NCBI RefSeq assembly: GCF_042678945.1
Contig: NZ_JBHTLM010000007.1
Span: 1 to 64,000, forward strand
From: Fontibacillus puldeungensis
GTDB lineage: Bacteria; Bacillota; Bacilli; Paenibacillales; Paenibacillaceae
Direction of reading: 5' to 3'
DNA: 64,000 nt
Below, piece by piece: positions 40,530 to 51,000 of this stretch. The stretch's first letter is position 1, and each line of letters starts with the position of its first letter. The notes beneath the pieces are model-generated. The model was not told the origin of the DNA and did not search any database. It saw only the letters and a list, made by a program, of their open reading frames with translations. The position numbers were made by a program, and so were the translations under genes.

Positions 40530-42188
40530 CTATTTTCCCTTCTCTCGAAATTCCTGCGGCGTGCAGCCGACCGTTTTCTTAAAGAATCGAAAAAAGTAAT
40601 GCTGGTCGCTGAAACCAAGCCTTGTCGAAATCTCATGCATTTTCAATGCTGTGCTCAACAGCAACTGCTTACTTAGCTCCAGCTTCTTCTCCGCAATATA
40701 ATCAGAAAGGCTCTTTCCCGTCGCCTTTTTATACCAGCGCGATAGATAGGAGGGATTAAGCGATACTTCCTGGGCAATCCGGGTCAGGGACAGGTCATCG
40801 GCTAAATGAAGTGTGATATATTGGTGGATCATGGACAGGATGCAGGATTCATCATGCTTGAAGGTGGCTCTGCGGTTGTCGACAATCCATTCAAAAAAAG
40901 AATGGAAGAAAGAGATAACGACAGGCCAGGATGTGTTGACATCAAAATGGAGCATTCGCGACAAGTCCTGTTCGTTTAAAGCCTGCTCAGTCAAGCCCAG
41001 TTCCTGCACAACATCCAGTAAAATGTTGCTGATCCCCGACAGCATCCTCCATCTTACAAAAGGGTCTTCCGGGCCATTTTCTCCGGCCAGATCCACCCAC
41101 TTGTGGAACGAAGCAGTCCAGTCCGTATTTCCTTCCAGCAGCCGCTGCTTGAAATATTCGAGCAGTAATCCCGTAGACGCAAGCCGGATCTGCATTAGAC
41201 CTTGCAACGGCTCCGGTTCAATCGTATTGACTTTTAACAGCTTTTCCATCCCGAGCCCCAGACTGTCGTAGGCAGACAGCCGCAAGCGGTTGAGGGTATA
41301 GTTCAGCTCATGCCAGTCTACAATATGGCTGCTGACAATGATGGATGTGGACAGCCCCAGACAAGTACCGCAGGCCTGCTGGATGGATTCCATCGTACCA
41401 TGCACGAAGCGGTGTGTCTTCAGCCATTTGTCTTCACCGGGTACTGCTGACAAGCTGTCGAACTTGGGCTGAACGAAGCAGGCAATCGTTACGGGATCGA
41501 GATCGAATGCTTTGATTTCGGCCTTGTCACCAAGCAGCTCCTCCGAAATGTTGGCCACAGCATAACGGATCAATGTACGGTCTGAAGGGGTTTCGTAATT
41601 GCCCCAGGCTTCAATCCTGATAATTAAGGGCAATATCCGCTGTGAAGCCTGAAACGGCAATTGAATGGTATCGAATTCCTCCTGCAAAGCCCGGTAATCT
41701 ATCTTCTCCGTACGTCTCAGAATGTCATGCAGCAGCAACTGCTGCAATTGGGGCAACGTACGGGGCAGCTTGTCGCGAAACCATTGCGTCTGGTAATTAT
41801 ATTCCTCCTCCGAAGAAATCTGCTCCAGTGCCATGGCTACAGAGGAACGGATTTTGTCCATTCCTTCGGTTTTTAACAAATAGTCGATGACGCAAGGATT
41901 TCTGATGGCCTGGTGGGCATAGTCAAATTCGTTATAACCCGTCAGCAAAATGACCTTGCAGCGTGGCCACCGGTCAACGATTTCCCGAATCAGCTCCATT
42001 CCATCCATTCCGGGCATGCAAATATCACTGAGCACAATATCGATCCTGAACGTGTTCAACCATTCTATCGCATGATCCGCCGAATGCACTTTTATAATTT
42101 CCAAATCGGCAAATTCAGCCTTTTGAAAAAATTCGTACAGCCCGTCCAAAATGACCGGTTCATCATCAACGATCATCATTCGCCGCAT
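40530..42188 (-). CDS. YesN-type response regulator (AraC output), locus A
   Basis: A 552-residue protein. Residues 1-120 are a receiver domain (MMIVDDEPVILDGLYEF; phospho-Asp ~55 in IVLSDICMPGMDG; Lys in LLKTEG). The middle ~290 residues are the usual variable part. The last ~100 form an AraC helix-turn-helix pair (LTRIAQEVSLNPSYLSRWYK and RLGFSDQHYFFRFFKKTVGC). It would activate the locus A genes on phosphorylation by the kinase encoded just upstream, whose end overlaps this start by 23 bases. AGGGGGG lies eight bases before the ATG. Confidence 0.9.
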   Translation of the reverse strand: MRRMMIVDDEPVILDGLYEFFQKAEFADLEIIKVHSADHAIEWLNTFRIDIVLSDICMPGMDGMELIREIVDRWPRCKVILLTGYNEFDYAHQAIRNPCVIDYLLKTEGMDKIRSSVAMALEQISSEEEYNYQTQWFRDKLPRTLPQLQQLLLHDILRRTEKIDYRALQEEFDTIQLPFQASQRILPLIIRIEAWGNYETPSDRTLIRYAVANISEELLGDKAEIKAFDLDPVTIACFVQPKFDSLSAVPGEDKWLKTHRFVHGTMESIQQACGTCLGLSTSIIVSSHIVDWHELNYTLNRLRLSAYDSLGLGMEKLLKVNTIEPEPLQGLMQIRLASTGLLLEYFKQRLLEGNTDWTASFHKWVDLAGENGPEDPFVRWRMLSGISNILLDVVQELGLTEQALNEQDLSRMLHFDVNTSWPVVISFFHSFFEWIVDNRRATFKHDESCILSMIHQYITLHLADDLSLTRIAQEVSLNPSYLSRWYKKATGKSLSDYIAEKKLELSKQLLLSTALKMHEISTRLGFSDQHYFFRFFKKTVGCTPQEFREKGK

Positions 42189-43932
42189 CGTCTGCTCCCC
42201 CCTTTCTCGGAATGTTGACTTTTACGCATAATCCGCCTAATGCGCTCCGTTCAACCTGCAGTCCGTAAGAAGGGCCAAACTTGATTCGCAGTCTTTGATT
42301 TACATTTAGCAATCCGGTTATCTCTCCTCTAGTAATTTCCTGCTGGGATAGCTGCTGCTGCAAACGGTACAGATCTTCTTCGGTCAATACATCGCCGTTA
42401 TCTTCAATATGGATCGTAAGCATGTCATTCGTTTTTTCATATTTCATTCTAAGCAGGCCGCCGCTGGCCTTCTGCTGCAGACCGTGCTCGAACACATTTT
42501 CGAGTATTGGCTGCAGCAGCACCCGGGGAACAATAATGCTGCTGCAATCCTGGTCCATTTCATCAACCTCGGCCTGAATACGCGGCCCAAAACGGATTCT
42601 CTGAATGGCCAGGTAGACCAGCGCGTGGTCAAGTTCTTGCTTGAGCGTCACCTCTTGGGCAAAGTCTCGTGTCATGTATCGGAAATATTGCCCCAGATAG
42701 TCGGAGAACTCTTTAATCAGCTCCACATTTTCCACTTCTGCCATCTGCTTGATGCTGAACAGGCTGTTGTACAAAAAGTGAGGGGTGATCTGGGATTGTA
42801 GGTGCTTTAATTCCGCTTCCCCGGTGCGGATGCGCTGTACATAATTTTCTTCAATTAATGTGTGCAGACGCCGAAGCATGTCATTAAACCGCGCATACAA
42901 ATATCCAAACTCATCCTTGCGGGAATGGGTGATATGCAGCCCTGTCTGTCCCTGCTCCGCCTTCTCAAACCCCCTAATCAGTATCGATATTGGACGGTGA
43001 ATCGCTCTGAACGACCATACCGAGAACAATACAATAGTAATAAGCGACAGCAGCGTCAACAGCCACAGCAGACTCGTAAACACGCGGATCGGCTTCAGCA
43101 ATACCGAATTGGGAATACTGGCGGTCAGCCTGAAATGATTGTTATGGTCATACAGTGAATAATGGAAAGAATCATCCTGACTGTAGCGCTGCACGCTGAC
43201 TGTCTTTTCTTCAGATGGCCTTTCCGGGTTTGGAGATAGTTTGGGTGCAGGCCGTGATGTAGAAAGTACATATTCGTTATTGCTTCCGAACTCCAAGGTG
43301 ATATTACTTCCCCCAGTCACGGCGTATTCCTTCAGCCGCAGCTCGAGCTCAGGTGTGGACAGCTTGATGCCCAGCAAAAAATTGGGCGGCACCTGGTTGT
43401 CCAGATTAAACGGACTTCGGCGCAGCACATACAACTCGTTCTGATACACTGAGACAGGACCGCCCAGATTGCCCATAGTGTCGGAGAGGCTCTGCCAATC
43501 CTCCTGAGTAACATCCCTGACGCCATCCTGAACACTGACTCTTTTATTGATCACGGGCAGAAAATAAACCACATCGGCGATGTAAGGACTGGTCTCCCTG
43601 ATTTGCTTGAGTTTGGTGAAAATATTGTTCAGATTATTGTCCACCTCATATTGGTTCATAATCGGCAGCCGAGCGCTGAAGGAGGCTAATGTATCATCAA
43701 TAGAATATTCCGCAACCAAACGCGTGATTCTTTGAAGCTCAAATTCAAGATGACTGTAGTAAAAGCGCAGCTTCGATTCATTCGCCCTTTCTACTTCCGC
43801 CCGCATTTGATTGGAACTGTAAAAAGTAATGGATATTCCAATAATATATAGCGGCAGCACAACCAGCAAAAAGGTAACCAGCAGCTTGTGAACGATGGAG
43901 TGGCGGTTCCAACGGAATACACTTGATTTCAT
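42166..43932 (-). CDS. YesM-type sensor histidine kinase, locus A
   Basis: A 588-residue membrane kinase: helix 1 (LVTFLLVVLPLYIIGISITF), an extracellular sensing part (~40-285), helix 2 (FTSLLWLLTLLSLITIVLFS), HAMP (RPISILIRGFEKAEQGQTG), the His_kinase segment with phospho-His in QSQITPHFLYNSLFSIKQ, and an ATPase domain (HIEDNGDVLTEEDL, GLLNVNQRLRIKFG). It most likely senses the sugar or its bound transport protein. It lies 95 bp downstream of the second permease; a GGAGCCG-GTGA-CGGTTCC hairpin lies between. Confidence 0.9.
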   Translation of the reverse strand: MKSSVFRWNRHSIVHKLLVTFLLVVLPLYIIGISITFYSSNQMRAEVERANESKLRFYYSHLEFELQRITRLVAEYSIDDTLASFSARLPIMNQYEVDNNLNNIFTKLKQIRETSPYIADVVYFLPVINKRVSVQDGVRDVTQEDWQSLSDTMGNLGGPVSVYQNELYVLRRSPFNLDNQVPPNFLLGIKLSTPELELRLKEYAVTGGSNITLEFGSNNEYVLSTSRPAPKLSPNPERPSEEKTVSVQRYSQDDSFHYSLYDHNNHFRLTASIPNSVLLKPIRVFTSLLWLLTLLSLITIVLFSVWSFRAIHRPISILIRGFEKAEQGQTGLHITHSRKDEFGYLYARFNDMLRRLHTLIEENYVQRIRTGEAELKHLQSQITPHFLYNSLFSIKQMAEVENVELIKEFSDYLGQYFRYMTRDFAQEVTLKQELDHALVYLAIQRIRFGPRIQAEVDEMDQDCSSIIVPRVLLQPILENVFEHGLQQKASGGLLRMKYEKTNDMLTIHIEDNGDVLTEEDLYRLQQQLSQQEITRGEITGLLNVNQRLRIKFGPSYGLQVERSALGGLCVKVNIPRKGGADDAANDDR

Positions 43933-44027
43933 TGAACAATATCCTTTGCAGTAAAGTGTGGAACATTTGCTCTCATAAACTTCAAAGAAGGAACCGTCAC
44001 CGGCTCCCTCCCTGTCATAGTAACACT

Positions 44028-44915
44028 TTAACCTTTTACGCTGCCCACGACCATCCCATGCACAAAATATCTTTGTAAAAACGGGTAAATGGCCATAATT
44101 GGCAGAATGGATAGAAAGATTTGCGCAGCTTGCGTTGTTCGGTCCGAGACCTGGTTCAGCAAGGCCGCTTCTTCAAGCGTAACATTCTGCATCGAAGCCG
44201 TTACCTGTTGAAGAATCGACTGCAGATAAGTGGCCAATGGATAATGCTCCGGACTCCGCATAAAGATCATTCCGTCAAACCAGGCATTCCAGTGGCCAAC
44301 CAATGCGAATAGCGTTACAGTTGCAATGCTGGGCAAGGAAACCGGAAGATATACGCTCCACAAAGTCCGCAGATGGCCGGCACCATCCATCCAGGCGGCT
44401 TCCTCCATTTCTTTCGGCAGCACTCTGAAAAAATTCAGCATCAGCAGCACATTGAAGATCGGCACCGCTCCGGGAAGAATAAGCGCCCAGACACTGTCCA
44501 GCAGATTCATCTCCTTGACAACCAAATAGCCGGGAATCAAGCCGCCGCTGAACAACATGGTGAACACAAAAATCCATGCATAAACTGTCCGCGAGCGGAA
44601 CACCGCCGCTTCTTTCGACAACGGATAGGCAACCAGAACAGTAAATATCAAGTTAACGGACACGCCCAGTACCACTCTAAGAAGGCTGGTTCCGAAGGAA
44701 CGTATGAACTGGGTATCCTCCAACATGTATTTATAAGAAGACAGTGTGAAGTCAACCGGCCAAAAAGTGACCTGTCCGGCGCTGACAGCCTCGCCTGAGC
44801 TGAAGGAAATCGCCAGTACATTGACTATTGGAAAAAGGCAAAGGACGGCAAGAAAAGAAAGAAAAACATAATTGAACCGGAGAAACCAGCGATATGGCTT
44901 GGATGTAAATTGCAT
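44028..44915 (-). CDS. Sugar ABC permease, LplC/YtcP type
   Basis: A 295-residue inner-membrane protein with six hydrophobic helices. The ATPase-contact loop EMEEAAWMDGAGHLRTLWSV is the EAA motif. The end, FLQRYFVHGMVVGSVKG, is the signature of the LplC/AraQ-like (CUT1) group. It pairs with the LplB-like permease 18 bp upstream. No ATPase is encoded in the locus. Confidence 0.9.
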   Translation of the reverse strand: MQFTSKPYRWFLRFNYVFLSFLAVLCLFPIVNVLAISFSSGEAVSAGQVTFWPVDFTLSSYKYMLEDTQFIRSFGTSLLRVVLGVSVNLIFTVLVAYPLSKEAAVFRSRTVYAWIFVFTMLFSGGLIPGYLVVKEMNLLDSVWALILPGAVPIFNVLLMLNFFRVLPKEMEEAAWMDGAGHLRTLWSVYLPVSLPSIATVTLFALVGHWNAWFDGMIFMRSPEHYPLATYLQSILQQVTASMQNVTLEEAALLNQVSDRTTQAAQIFLSILPIMAIYPFLQRYFVHGMVVGSVKG

Positions 44916-44932
44916 AGGTTGTACTCCTTTCC

Positions 44933-45838
44933 CTAAAATATCCGATATTTAGCGAACCGGTAAGCCAAGAAATAGCCCAGTCCAATAAACACAAACGAAA
45001 CGACGGATTTAATTAAGCCAAGGGCCGTGGACACCGAATACTGTGCTTCCTGCAAACCTATCCGGTATATCATCGTATCCAGAATGTCTCCTGAATCGTA
45101 AACGAGCGGATTATAGAGATTGAACACTTGATCAAAGCCCCCGTTCAGGACATTGCCCAAGCTGAGCGTCAGCATTAGAATCATAATTGGACGGATGCCA
45201 GGCAGCGTAATATGCCATGTCTGCTTCCATCTGCCGGCGCCGTCAATAATGGATGCTTCGTACAACGAGGTGTCAATACTGGTTAGGGCAGCTAAATAAA
45301 TGATTGTTCCAAAACCGAATTCCTTCCATTGATCTGTAATGACCAAAATATATGGAAACCAGCTATTGTCGGCTAAAAACTGAATCGGCTGCAAGCCCAT
45401 GGCCTTGAGCAGCATATTGACGATCCCGGAGCTGGGAGAAAGCACGTCAACAACAATGCCGCCAAGAATAACCCATGAGAAAAAGTGCGGCATATATATA
45501 ATAGTCTGTATTGTACGCTTGAAACCGTTAACGCGGACTTCATTAAGCAGCAAGGCAGTGATTACCGGCACCGTCAATCCGGCTACGATTTTCATAACAG
45601 AAATAAATACGGTGTTCCATACAACCTTGCCGAAACCTGGCAACTCGAACAAGTAATGAAAATTGTCCAAACCGTTCCATGTCATATTTTTAAAGCCTGC
45701 TATCGGGGAAAAATCCTGAAACGCAATGACGAGTCCCGCCATCGGTACATAGCTGAAGATGATGATGACAATGAGTGCCGGCAATATCATGGCATGCAGC
45801 GGGATGTTACGGACAAACTTTTTGGTATTAAAGCGCAT
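44933..45838 (-). CDS. Sugar ABC permease, LplB type
   Basis: A 301-residue protein from the ATG at 45838 (AAGGAGGAG upstream); the frame could be read 39 codons longer but without a ribosome site. Six helices and the EAA motif YEASIIDGAGRWKQTWHITL. SYVPMAGLVIAFQDFSPIAG near the start is typical of LplB/YtcP partners importing oligosaccharides. It is the first permease gene after the binding protein. Confidence 0.9.
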   Translation of the reverse strand: MRFNTKKFVRNIPLHAMILPALIVIIIFSYVPMAGLVIAFQDFSPIAGFKNMTWNGLDNFHYLFELPGFGKVVWNTVFISVMKIVAGLTVPVITALLLNEVRVNGFKRTIQTIIYMPHFFSWVILGGIVVDVLSPSSGIVNMLLKAMGLQPIQFLADNSWFPYILVITDQWKEFGFGTIIYLAALTSIDTSLYEASIIDGAGRWKQTWHITLPGIRPIMILMLTLSLGNVLNGGFDQVFNLYNPLVYDSGDILDTMIYRIGLQEAQYSVSTALGLIKSVVSFVFIGLGYFLAYRFAKYRIF

Positions 45839-45974
45839 CGCTGTCTCCTCCTTATGTTGTAAATTATAGAACACCCCAAAGGGACGCTGACAGTGGAGCC
45901 TGTTGACTTTTGGTATCTTTTGTTGACCTATCCGCCGAGACCATTCAAGCCGCAATGAGATGTATCGGCAGACA

Positions 45975-46027
45975 AATAACGGGACGGCCGCATCGCCATT
46001 CTCATGACTATGGGCTGTCCCGTTATT
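45975..46027 (-). terminator. Stem-loop between binding-protein and permease genes
   Basis: AATAACGGGAC and GTCCCGTTATT are a perfect 11-bp inverted repeat with an inner GGCC/GGGC pairing. Only a weak T run follows. Such a stem commonly ends part of the transcripts and protects the upstream mRNA, so the binding protein is made in excess. Confidence 0.6.
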
Positions 46028-46045
46028 CGTAGCCTAAAGACTTGA

Positions 46046-47701
46046 TTAGTTGCCTTTTACCACATCATTCACTTCTTTAGTAATTTGATCCCCGCCAAGC
46101 TTTTTCCAGTCCTCTACAAATTTATCAAAGGCATCAATCGTTACGTTGCCATAGATAATTTTCATAAATGTTTCTGTGCGGAGCTTATCCAGGGTTGCCT
46201 GCTTGCTGTTCATCGTTTTGGTTGGTGCGTATATGAACTCGTTCATGACGATCAGGTCATTATCACGATAGTGCTTGATTACCCCCTGCGAGCTGAGCGG
46301 TCCAAAGATCCGTTCCATATTCCATTTGTCGAGATTGCCGCTTCGGTAATCCATGATATCCTTGTAGAACAATTTGGCCTCCAGCCCCATTTTGGAAGTA
46401 TCCTTTGTTTTCAACGCCTGCTCCACTTCGTCCTGAGCCTTCACGTTTTTGTTCGGAGGCAGGTTGGAGACGGTTGCGTTTTGGAACCCGAGACCCGTCT
46501 CACCGTTCAGATAGCTGGCCCGTTCCTTGGTCGCTGACTCGCCGAACATTTTCTCAGCCTGAAAGTTAAGCAATTTGATTAAAGCCTCGGGATGCTCATA
46601 CCCTTTGCGGATTGCGAATACACCGCCGATTCCCAGATGATTCTGTGTTTTGGCCGGCTGATTGTCAATGGATTGCACCGGATAAGGAACCCAGTTCACA
46701 GTTTTATCCTTCTTGATCATATTCATGACCTGGAAAGGGGCCCATTGCGGCAGGAACATGATCCCGGCTTTACCGGCGTTGACATCCTCCATAGCTTTGG
46801 CGAAATCCTTAACACCGAACTCAGGATCAAGGACGCCTTCCTTGTACAGGTGCTGCAGCTCGGCCAAGCCGGCCTTCACCTCAGGCTGGACCGTGCCGTT
46901 AACAATTTCACCCTTGTCATTTTTGATCCAGGTTTCCAGGTAAGCATGGTATCCGAGAAGGAAGGCGTTGATCGGCAGATCCTTGTTCATAAAGATACCG
47001 TAAGTGTCGTTTTTCCCATTGCCATCGGGATCTTTAAAGGTAAAATCCTCGGCAATCTTGATAATATCCTGCATCGACTTTGGCTCTGCCAGGCCGAGCT
47101 TGTCGAGCCAGTCCTTACGAATCCACACCATATCCGAGGAGTCAAGCGAACCGCCGAAGCTGGTCAGCGCATACAGCTTGCCATCTTTCGTAACTGGCTT
47201 TAGACCCGCACCGTCTTCTTCCTTGTAATACCCTTTGACCAGATCGGAAGCATATTTGTCAAAGTACGGGGTTAAATCCTCAAGCATACCCGCCTGATGC
47301 AGCTGCTCGAACTGCACCATATTGACCTTCAGAAGGTCGGGCAGGTCTCCACTCGCCATCGTAACATTCATTTTTTCATCATAATTGGCACCGGGGACGA
47401 TCCAGTCGTAGGATACCTTGATGCCAAGCTCCTTCTCATAACCTCTAGTCCAGATATTGTTGGCAAATGTATCGCCTTTGGCCAGCGTCTCTTTGCCTGT
47501 CTCCGCCATCGTGGAACGAAGCTTGATCGGCGGGTCGTATTTGGTCAACGGACCTTCCTGTGTTTGCGCCGCATTTCCCGGTTTGGCAGACGTATTATTT
47601 TTGCCGCTGTTAGCACTGTTTCCACCGGAGCATGCGCTGAGAATCAGCGATAATACAATCGCTGTGGCCAGCACCGGCAACGCTTTATGCTTTTTTTTCA
47701 T
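46046..47701 (-). CDS. Sugar-binding lipoprotein, LplA-like, locus A
   Basis: A 551-residue lipoprotein: signal peptide with lipobox LSAC (Cys ~24), then the large CUT1-type binding protein found with YesMN systems (WIRKDWLDKLGLAEPKSMQD, DPDGNGKNDTYGIFMN). The DGNGKNDTYG loop is the calcium-loop-like mark of the LplA group. It captures the oligosaccharide outside the membrane for the two permeases downstream. A cre-like site lies 41-54 bases upstream of the start. Confidence 0.9.
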   Translation of the reverse strand: MKKKHKALPVLATAIVLSLILSACSGGNSANSGKNNTSAKPGNAAQTQEGPLTKYDPPIKLRSTMAETGKETLAKGDTFANNIWTRGYEKELGIKVSYDWIVPGANYDEKMNVTMASGDLPDLLKVNMVQFEQLHQAGMLEDLTPYFDKYASDLVKGYYKEEDGAGLKPVTKDGKLYALTSFGGSLDSSDMVWIRKDWLDKLGLAEPKSMQDIIKIAEDFTFKDPDGNGKNDTYGIFMNKDLPINAFLLGYHAYLETWIKNDKGEIVNGTVQPEVKAGLAELQHLYKEGVLDPEFGVKDFAKAMEDVNAGKAGIMFLPQWAPFQVMNMIKKDKTVNWVPYPVQSIDNQPAKTQNHLGIGGVFAIRKGYEHPEALIKLLNFQAEKMFGESATKERASYLNGETGLGFQNATVSNLPPNKNVKAQDEVEQALKTKDTSKMGLEAKLFYKDIMDYRSGNLDKWNMERIFGPLSSQGVIKHYRDNDLIVMNEFIYAPTKTMNSKQATLDKLRTETFMKIIYGNVTIDAFDKFVEDWKKLGGDQITKEVNDVVKGN

Positions 47702-47741
47702 CTGATGAACCTCCCTTGTTATTTACAAAACCATTGTACAA

Positions 47742-47755
47742 AGAAAGCGTTAACA
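47742..47755. promoter_or_regulatory. Catabolite-responsive element (cre)-like site
   Basis: AGAAAGCGTTAACA differs at one position from TGNAANCGNTNNCA. Its place just before the binding-protein start would allow CcpA to lower expression when better sugars are present. TAACAC/GTGTTA, a second dyad, overlaps it (47,751-47,768). Confidence 0.5.
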
Positions 47756-47911
47756 CATTCGAGTGTTATCATTTTACTTTCTGTATCTTTTCTTTACTTA
47801 TTGCTGATACATTTTAAATAAATATATAATTAACAAGGTCGAAGGCCTTCACTTCTAAAACGGGGCGGTATACTGTTAATCTGAAGAATAACATCGATAC
47901 TAAATGCAATT

Positions 47912-47984
47912 AGTTAGTTTACGGGAAGCAGTAAGTTTTACGGAACACAGTAAGTCCTGCGGATTCAGTGAGTTTTACGATCGC
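47912..47984. repeat. Four degenerate 18-19-nt tandem repeats
   Basis: Units begin AGTNAGT: AGTTAGTTTACGGGAAGC, AGTAAGTTTTACGGAACAC, AGTAAGTCCTGCGGATTC and AGTGAGTTTTACGATCGC. They lie in the 397-bp gap between the GH51-type gene and the binding-protein gene. No gene was seen in this gap. Confidence 0.6.
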
Positions 47985-48027
47985 ACATAGCCCCGGCCCA
48001 TTTGTCGTATTTCGTACCTTTAATCTT

Positions 48028-48079
48028 AAAAAAACGGAACTGCCCTTCCGCTAAGCTATAGCTTATGGGGCAGTTCCGT
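48028..48079 (-). terminator. Terminator of the LamG-GH51 gene
   Basis: ACGGAACTGCCC and GGGCAGTTCCGT make a perfect 12-bp stem with an inner AAGCTATAGCTT; seven T residues follow on the minus strand. The enzyme gene is therefore mostly a separate transcript from the transporter genes. Confidence 0.8.
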
Positions 48080-48098
48080 CGTTTGCATATATTCACCG

Positions 48099-51000
48099 TT
48101 ACGCTTTCAAATTGAGCACAAGTACATTTACCGAATTGGCAGGCAAATTCAGGACGATGGCGTTGTTGCTCATAGATACCTCACGCTCTTGCGGTACAAC
48201 GCGTTCATCGTTCTTCTTATTCACATTAGGTAGATGCACGAGCGAGGCATCGCCGGTTAAGGTGACCAGCTTCGCAGCTGTCTCTACTTGCAAGTCATGG
48301 AAGTTCAGTTGCGTCGTTTTGTCCACATTGTCAGCGTTAACGAGCTTCACATATACATGCTCTGCGCCCTTCGTGACCGAGTTGAAAATCTCTCTGTTGT
48401 AGGCCTCCAGCTTGTAATCCAAAATTTTGCTCATCGTCAGGCCATCCGTATAGGAACAGATCAGCCGGTCACCGGTACCGCCGCCGTAATTCAGCGTAAT
48501 GGTGTAATCCGTGTGATCGGCAATCTTTTCAAAATTGGCTGCTCTCAAGTTGCCTGCTGCAGTGCTGGAAGAGTAGTCTCCCAAGGTGTAGGCTTCCACG
48601 CCCTGCTTGTACACCTTGACGCCCGTAGCGTTGCCGCCATAGCCGATGGCATATTCGATAACATCTTTGGTTGCAGGAACGATATCCGTTAGTCCCGCTC
48701 CCACGTAGAAGCCGTCTACACCGGCAAGCCTAGAAGCCACAACCTCCACTTTGTAATCGGTCCATTCGTCATTCAGGAGGTATAATCCATTTAGCCCGCC
48801 GGACTGGGCCTTAAGCACAAGCCCCTCTCCTGCCCGGACATCATAACCCACAGAACCGGGAATGACTTGCCATGCCGGGTTCAGCTGCTGCGTGAAATCC
48901 TGGTCCAAAAGCACGCTGCCATCCTTGTTGGAAATTACGGTCGCCCGCTTCACCACTACCTCGGCGTTGCCCGTCGCGATTTCGATTCCGCCGTGGGGAA
49001 CAAGCTCGGCCGGCTTGCCGTTTCTGTACGTTGAAAACGAGGTTTTCAGCACCTTGTTGCCCACATGTTTAGCAAAAAGCTGCTGTACATAGTAGTTTGG
49101 CGTAAACCATACGGTTTCGTCGTCGAACCAAATGCAGTCCGGGGTCCATCTGTACGTTCCATCCGTCAGCACTTTATTGAAAAGCGGCGCGTAAGCCGCC
49201 AGTCGTACAACATCGGCGTTGTTCTCAAACCCGGTCATAACGGCCGCCTCTGCGACCGCACCGGCCAGCGTATTTTTATCCGTGGAAGCATATTCTCCCA
49301 CAAATACCTTTGAGGTTTCTTTCCAGTTCACGCTTCCATCCGAATTTTCCGCCCGGTAGTAGTAATTGTAACGGTCCACATTGTTCAGTAAATACTCATT
49401 GGAGCGGTAGTAGTGCTCATCGGCGATGGTATCCATATAATTATGCTGTTTTTCGTACCAGGTGACGGTTTCTTCAATGACCTCATGCCCGTCGGCGAAA
49501 GCTACCTTGGCCGATCCCTGCAAATTGCCGCTTAGAAATTTCCAGCCCTGTTGATAGGCATCGTCATCCGCTTGAGCGCCGACGGTAGATATAATGTGCA
49601 GCTCATAACCCGGATAGTTTTGCGCCATATATTCGTCAATGGAGGTTTTGAAAACTTCAAAGTTAGCAAAGAACTCGGTGCCCCAGTTTTCGTTGCCCAC
49701 GCCTAGATAACGCAGACCAAACGGCGCCTCATGGCCCATTTTTTTGCGCATGGCAGCCCATTCGTTCCCCGCAAAATCCGTGCTGATCGCAAAGTCGATT
49801 AAATCCGTAAAGTTCTTGATGTAATACTCTCTCAATTTGCCGCCGGCCGGATGGGCATAGTCTGAGCGGGCCTGGCAGAGTACGCCGCAAGCCATAACCG
49901 GAAGCGGAGTCGCGTTCAGGTCCTCGGCCAATTGGAAATATTCCATGTAGCCCAGACCCATCGTCATCATGTAGCCCCAGACATTATAGTTTTCCTTGCG
50001 AAGCTCGATGTCGCCCACGGAGTCCTTCCAGTCATATACATTCTCCCAAATGAAGGAGCCTTCGGAGATGCAGCCGCCCGGAAAACGCAAAAATTTCGGA
50101 TGCATCTCCACAAGCGCGTTGACCAGATCTTTTCTTAACCGGTAGTTCGGGTTGCCCGAATAATTGGCATGTGCCGAAGCCGACTGTGCTTCTTCCTTCG
50201 CCCCCCAAACATCCTGCGGCATCAAGGAAACCATGTCAATGCAAATTTCACCGGCAAAAGTGAGCGCCAGCTGGCCCAGAACCGTGGCCGATCCCGTTAG
50301 TACCAGCTTCGGATCCACTCCGTACTTCTTCCATGTGCCGCCGCCTTCCACCTGCACGACTACCACGCTGCTTACGGCCTCACCGTCTGGCGCCTGCAAT
50401 TGCACCGTAATAACGCCCGGCTCCTCGGCTTTAGCCCATATGGTGAAATCATATTTGGCACCTGTCTTGATCGCCATCGCACAGTGCTGATTGGAATCGG
50501 CAATACCTCTATTTCGAATCGTCGCCCCGTCTTCCACCTCCACATAATACGAATTGACGTCTTTGTCGCTGCACTTAAAAATTTCGTTAAGACCGCCGCT
50601 GTTTTGCGGGATCATCCGATCTACATCTCCGGACCAGGCGAATAATGGGTCCCGGTTTCGACCCGTGGAGCAGCCGCACTCTCCTGAAGCAAGCGAATAA
50701 GTGTCAAATGCGAAGGACTCAAATGAGCGGTTCTGCACCATTTCCGCGTAAATCCCGCCATCGGCTGCATTGTTGATATCCTCATAGAACAAGCCGTACA
50801 GCACTTCGCTTACGTCCAATACCTCCTTGTTCCCATACACATTCAGGGTGTACGGCGGGATCTTAGGGGGGACGACAGAAACTTCAAAGCTTTTCTGTAC
50901 AGAGCAGGTTCCTTTGCTCAAAATAGCGGTTAGCGCAATCGCCTGCGCAGCGTCAATAGATTGTATCCGTCCCTCATCCGAGAGGACCTCCGGGTAGCTG

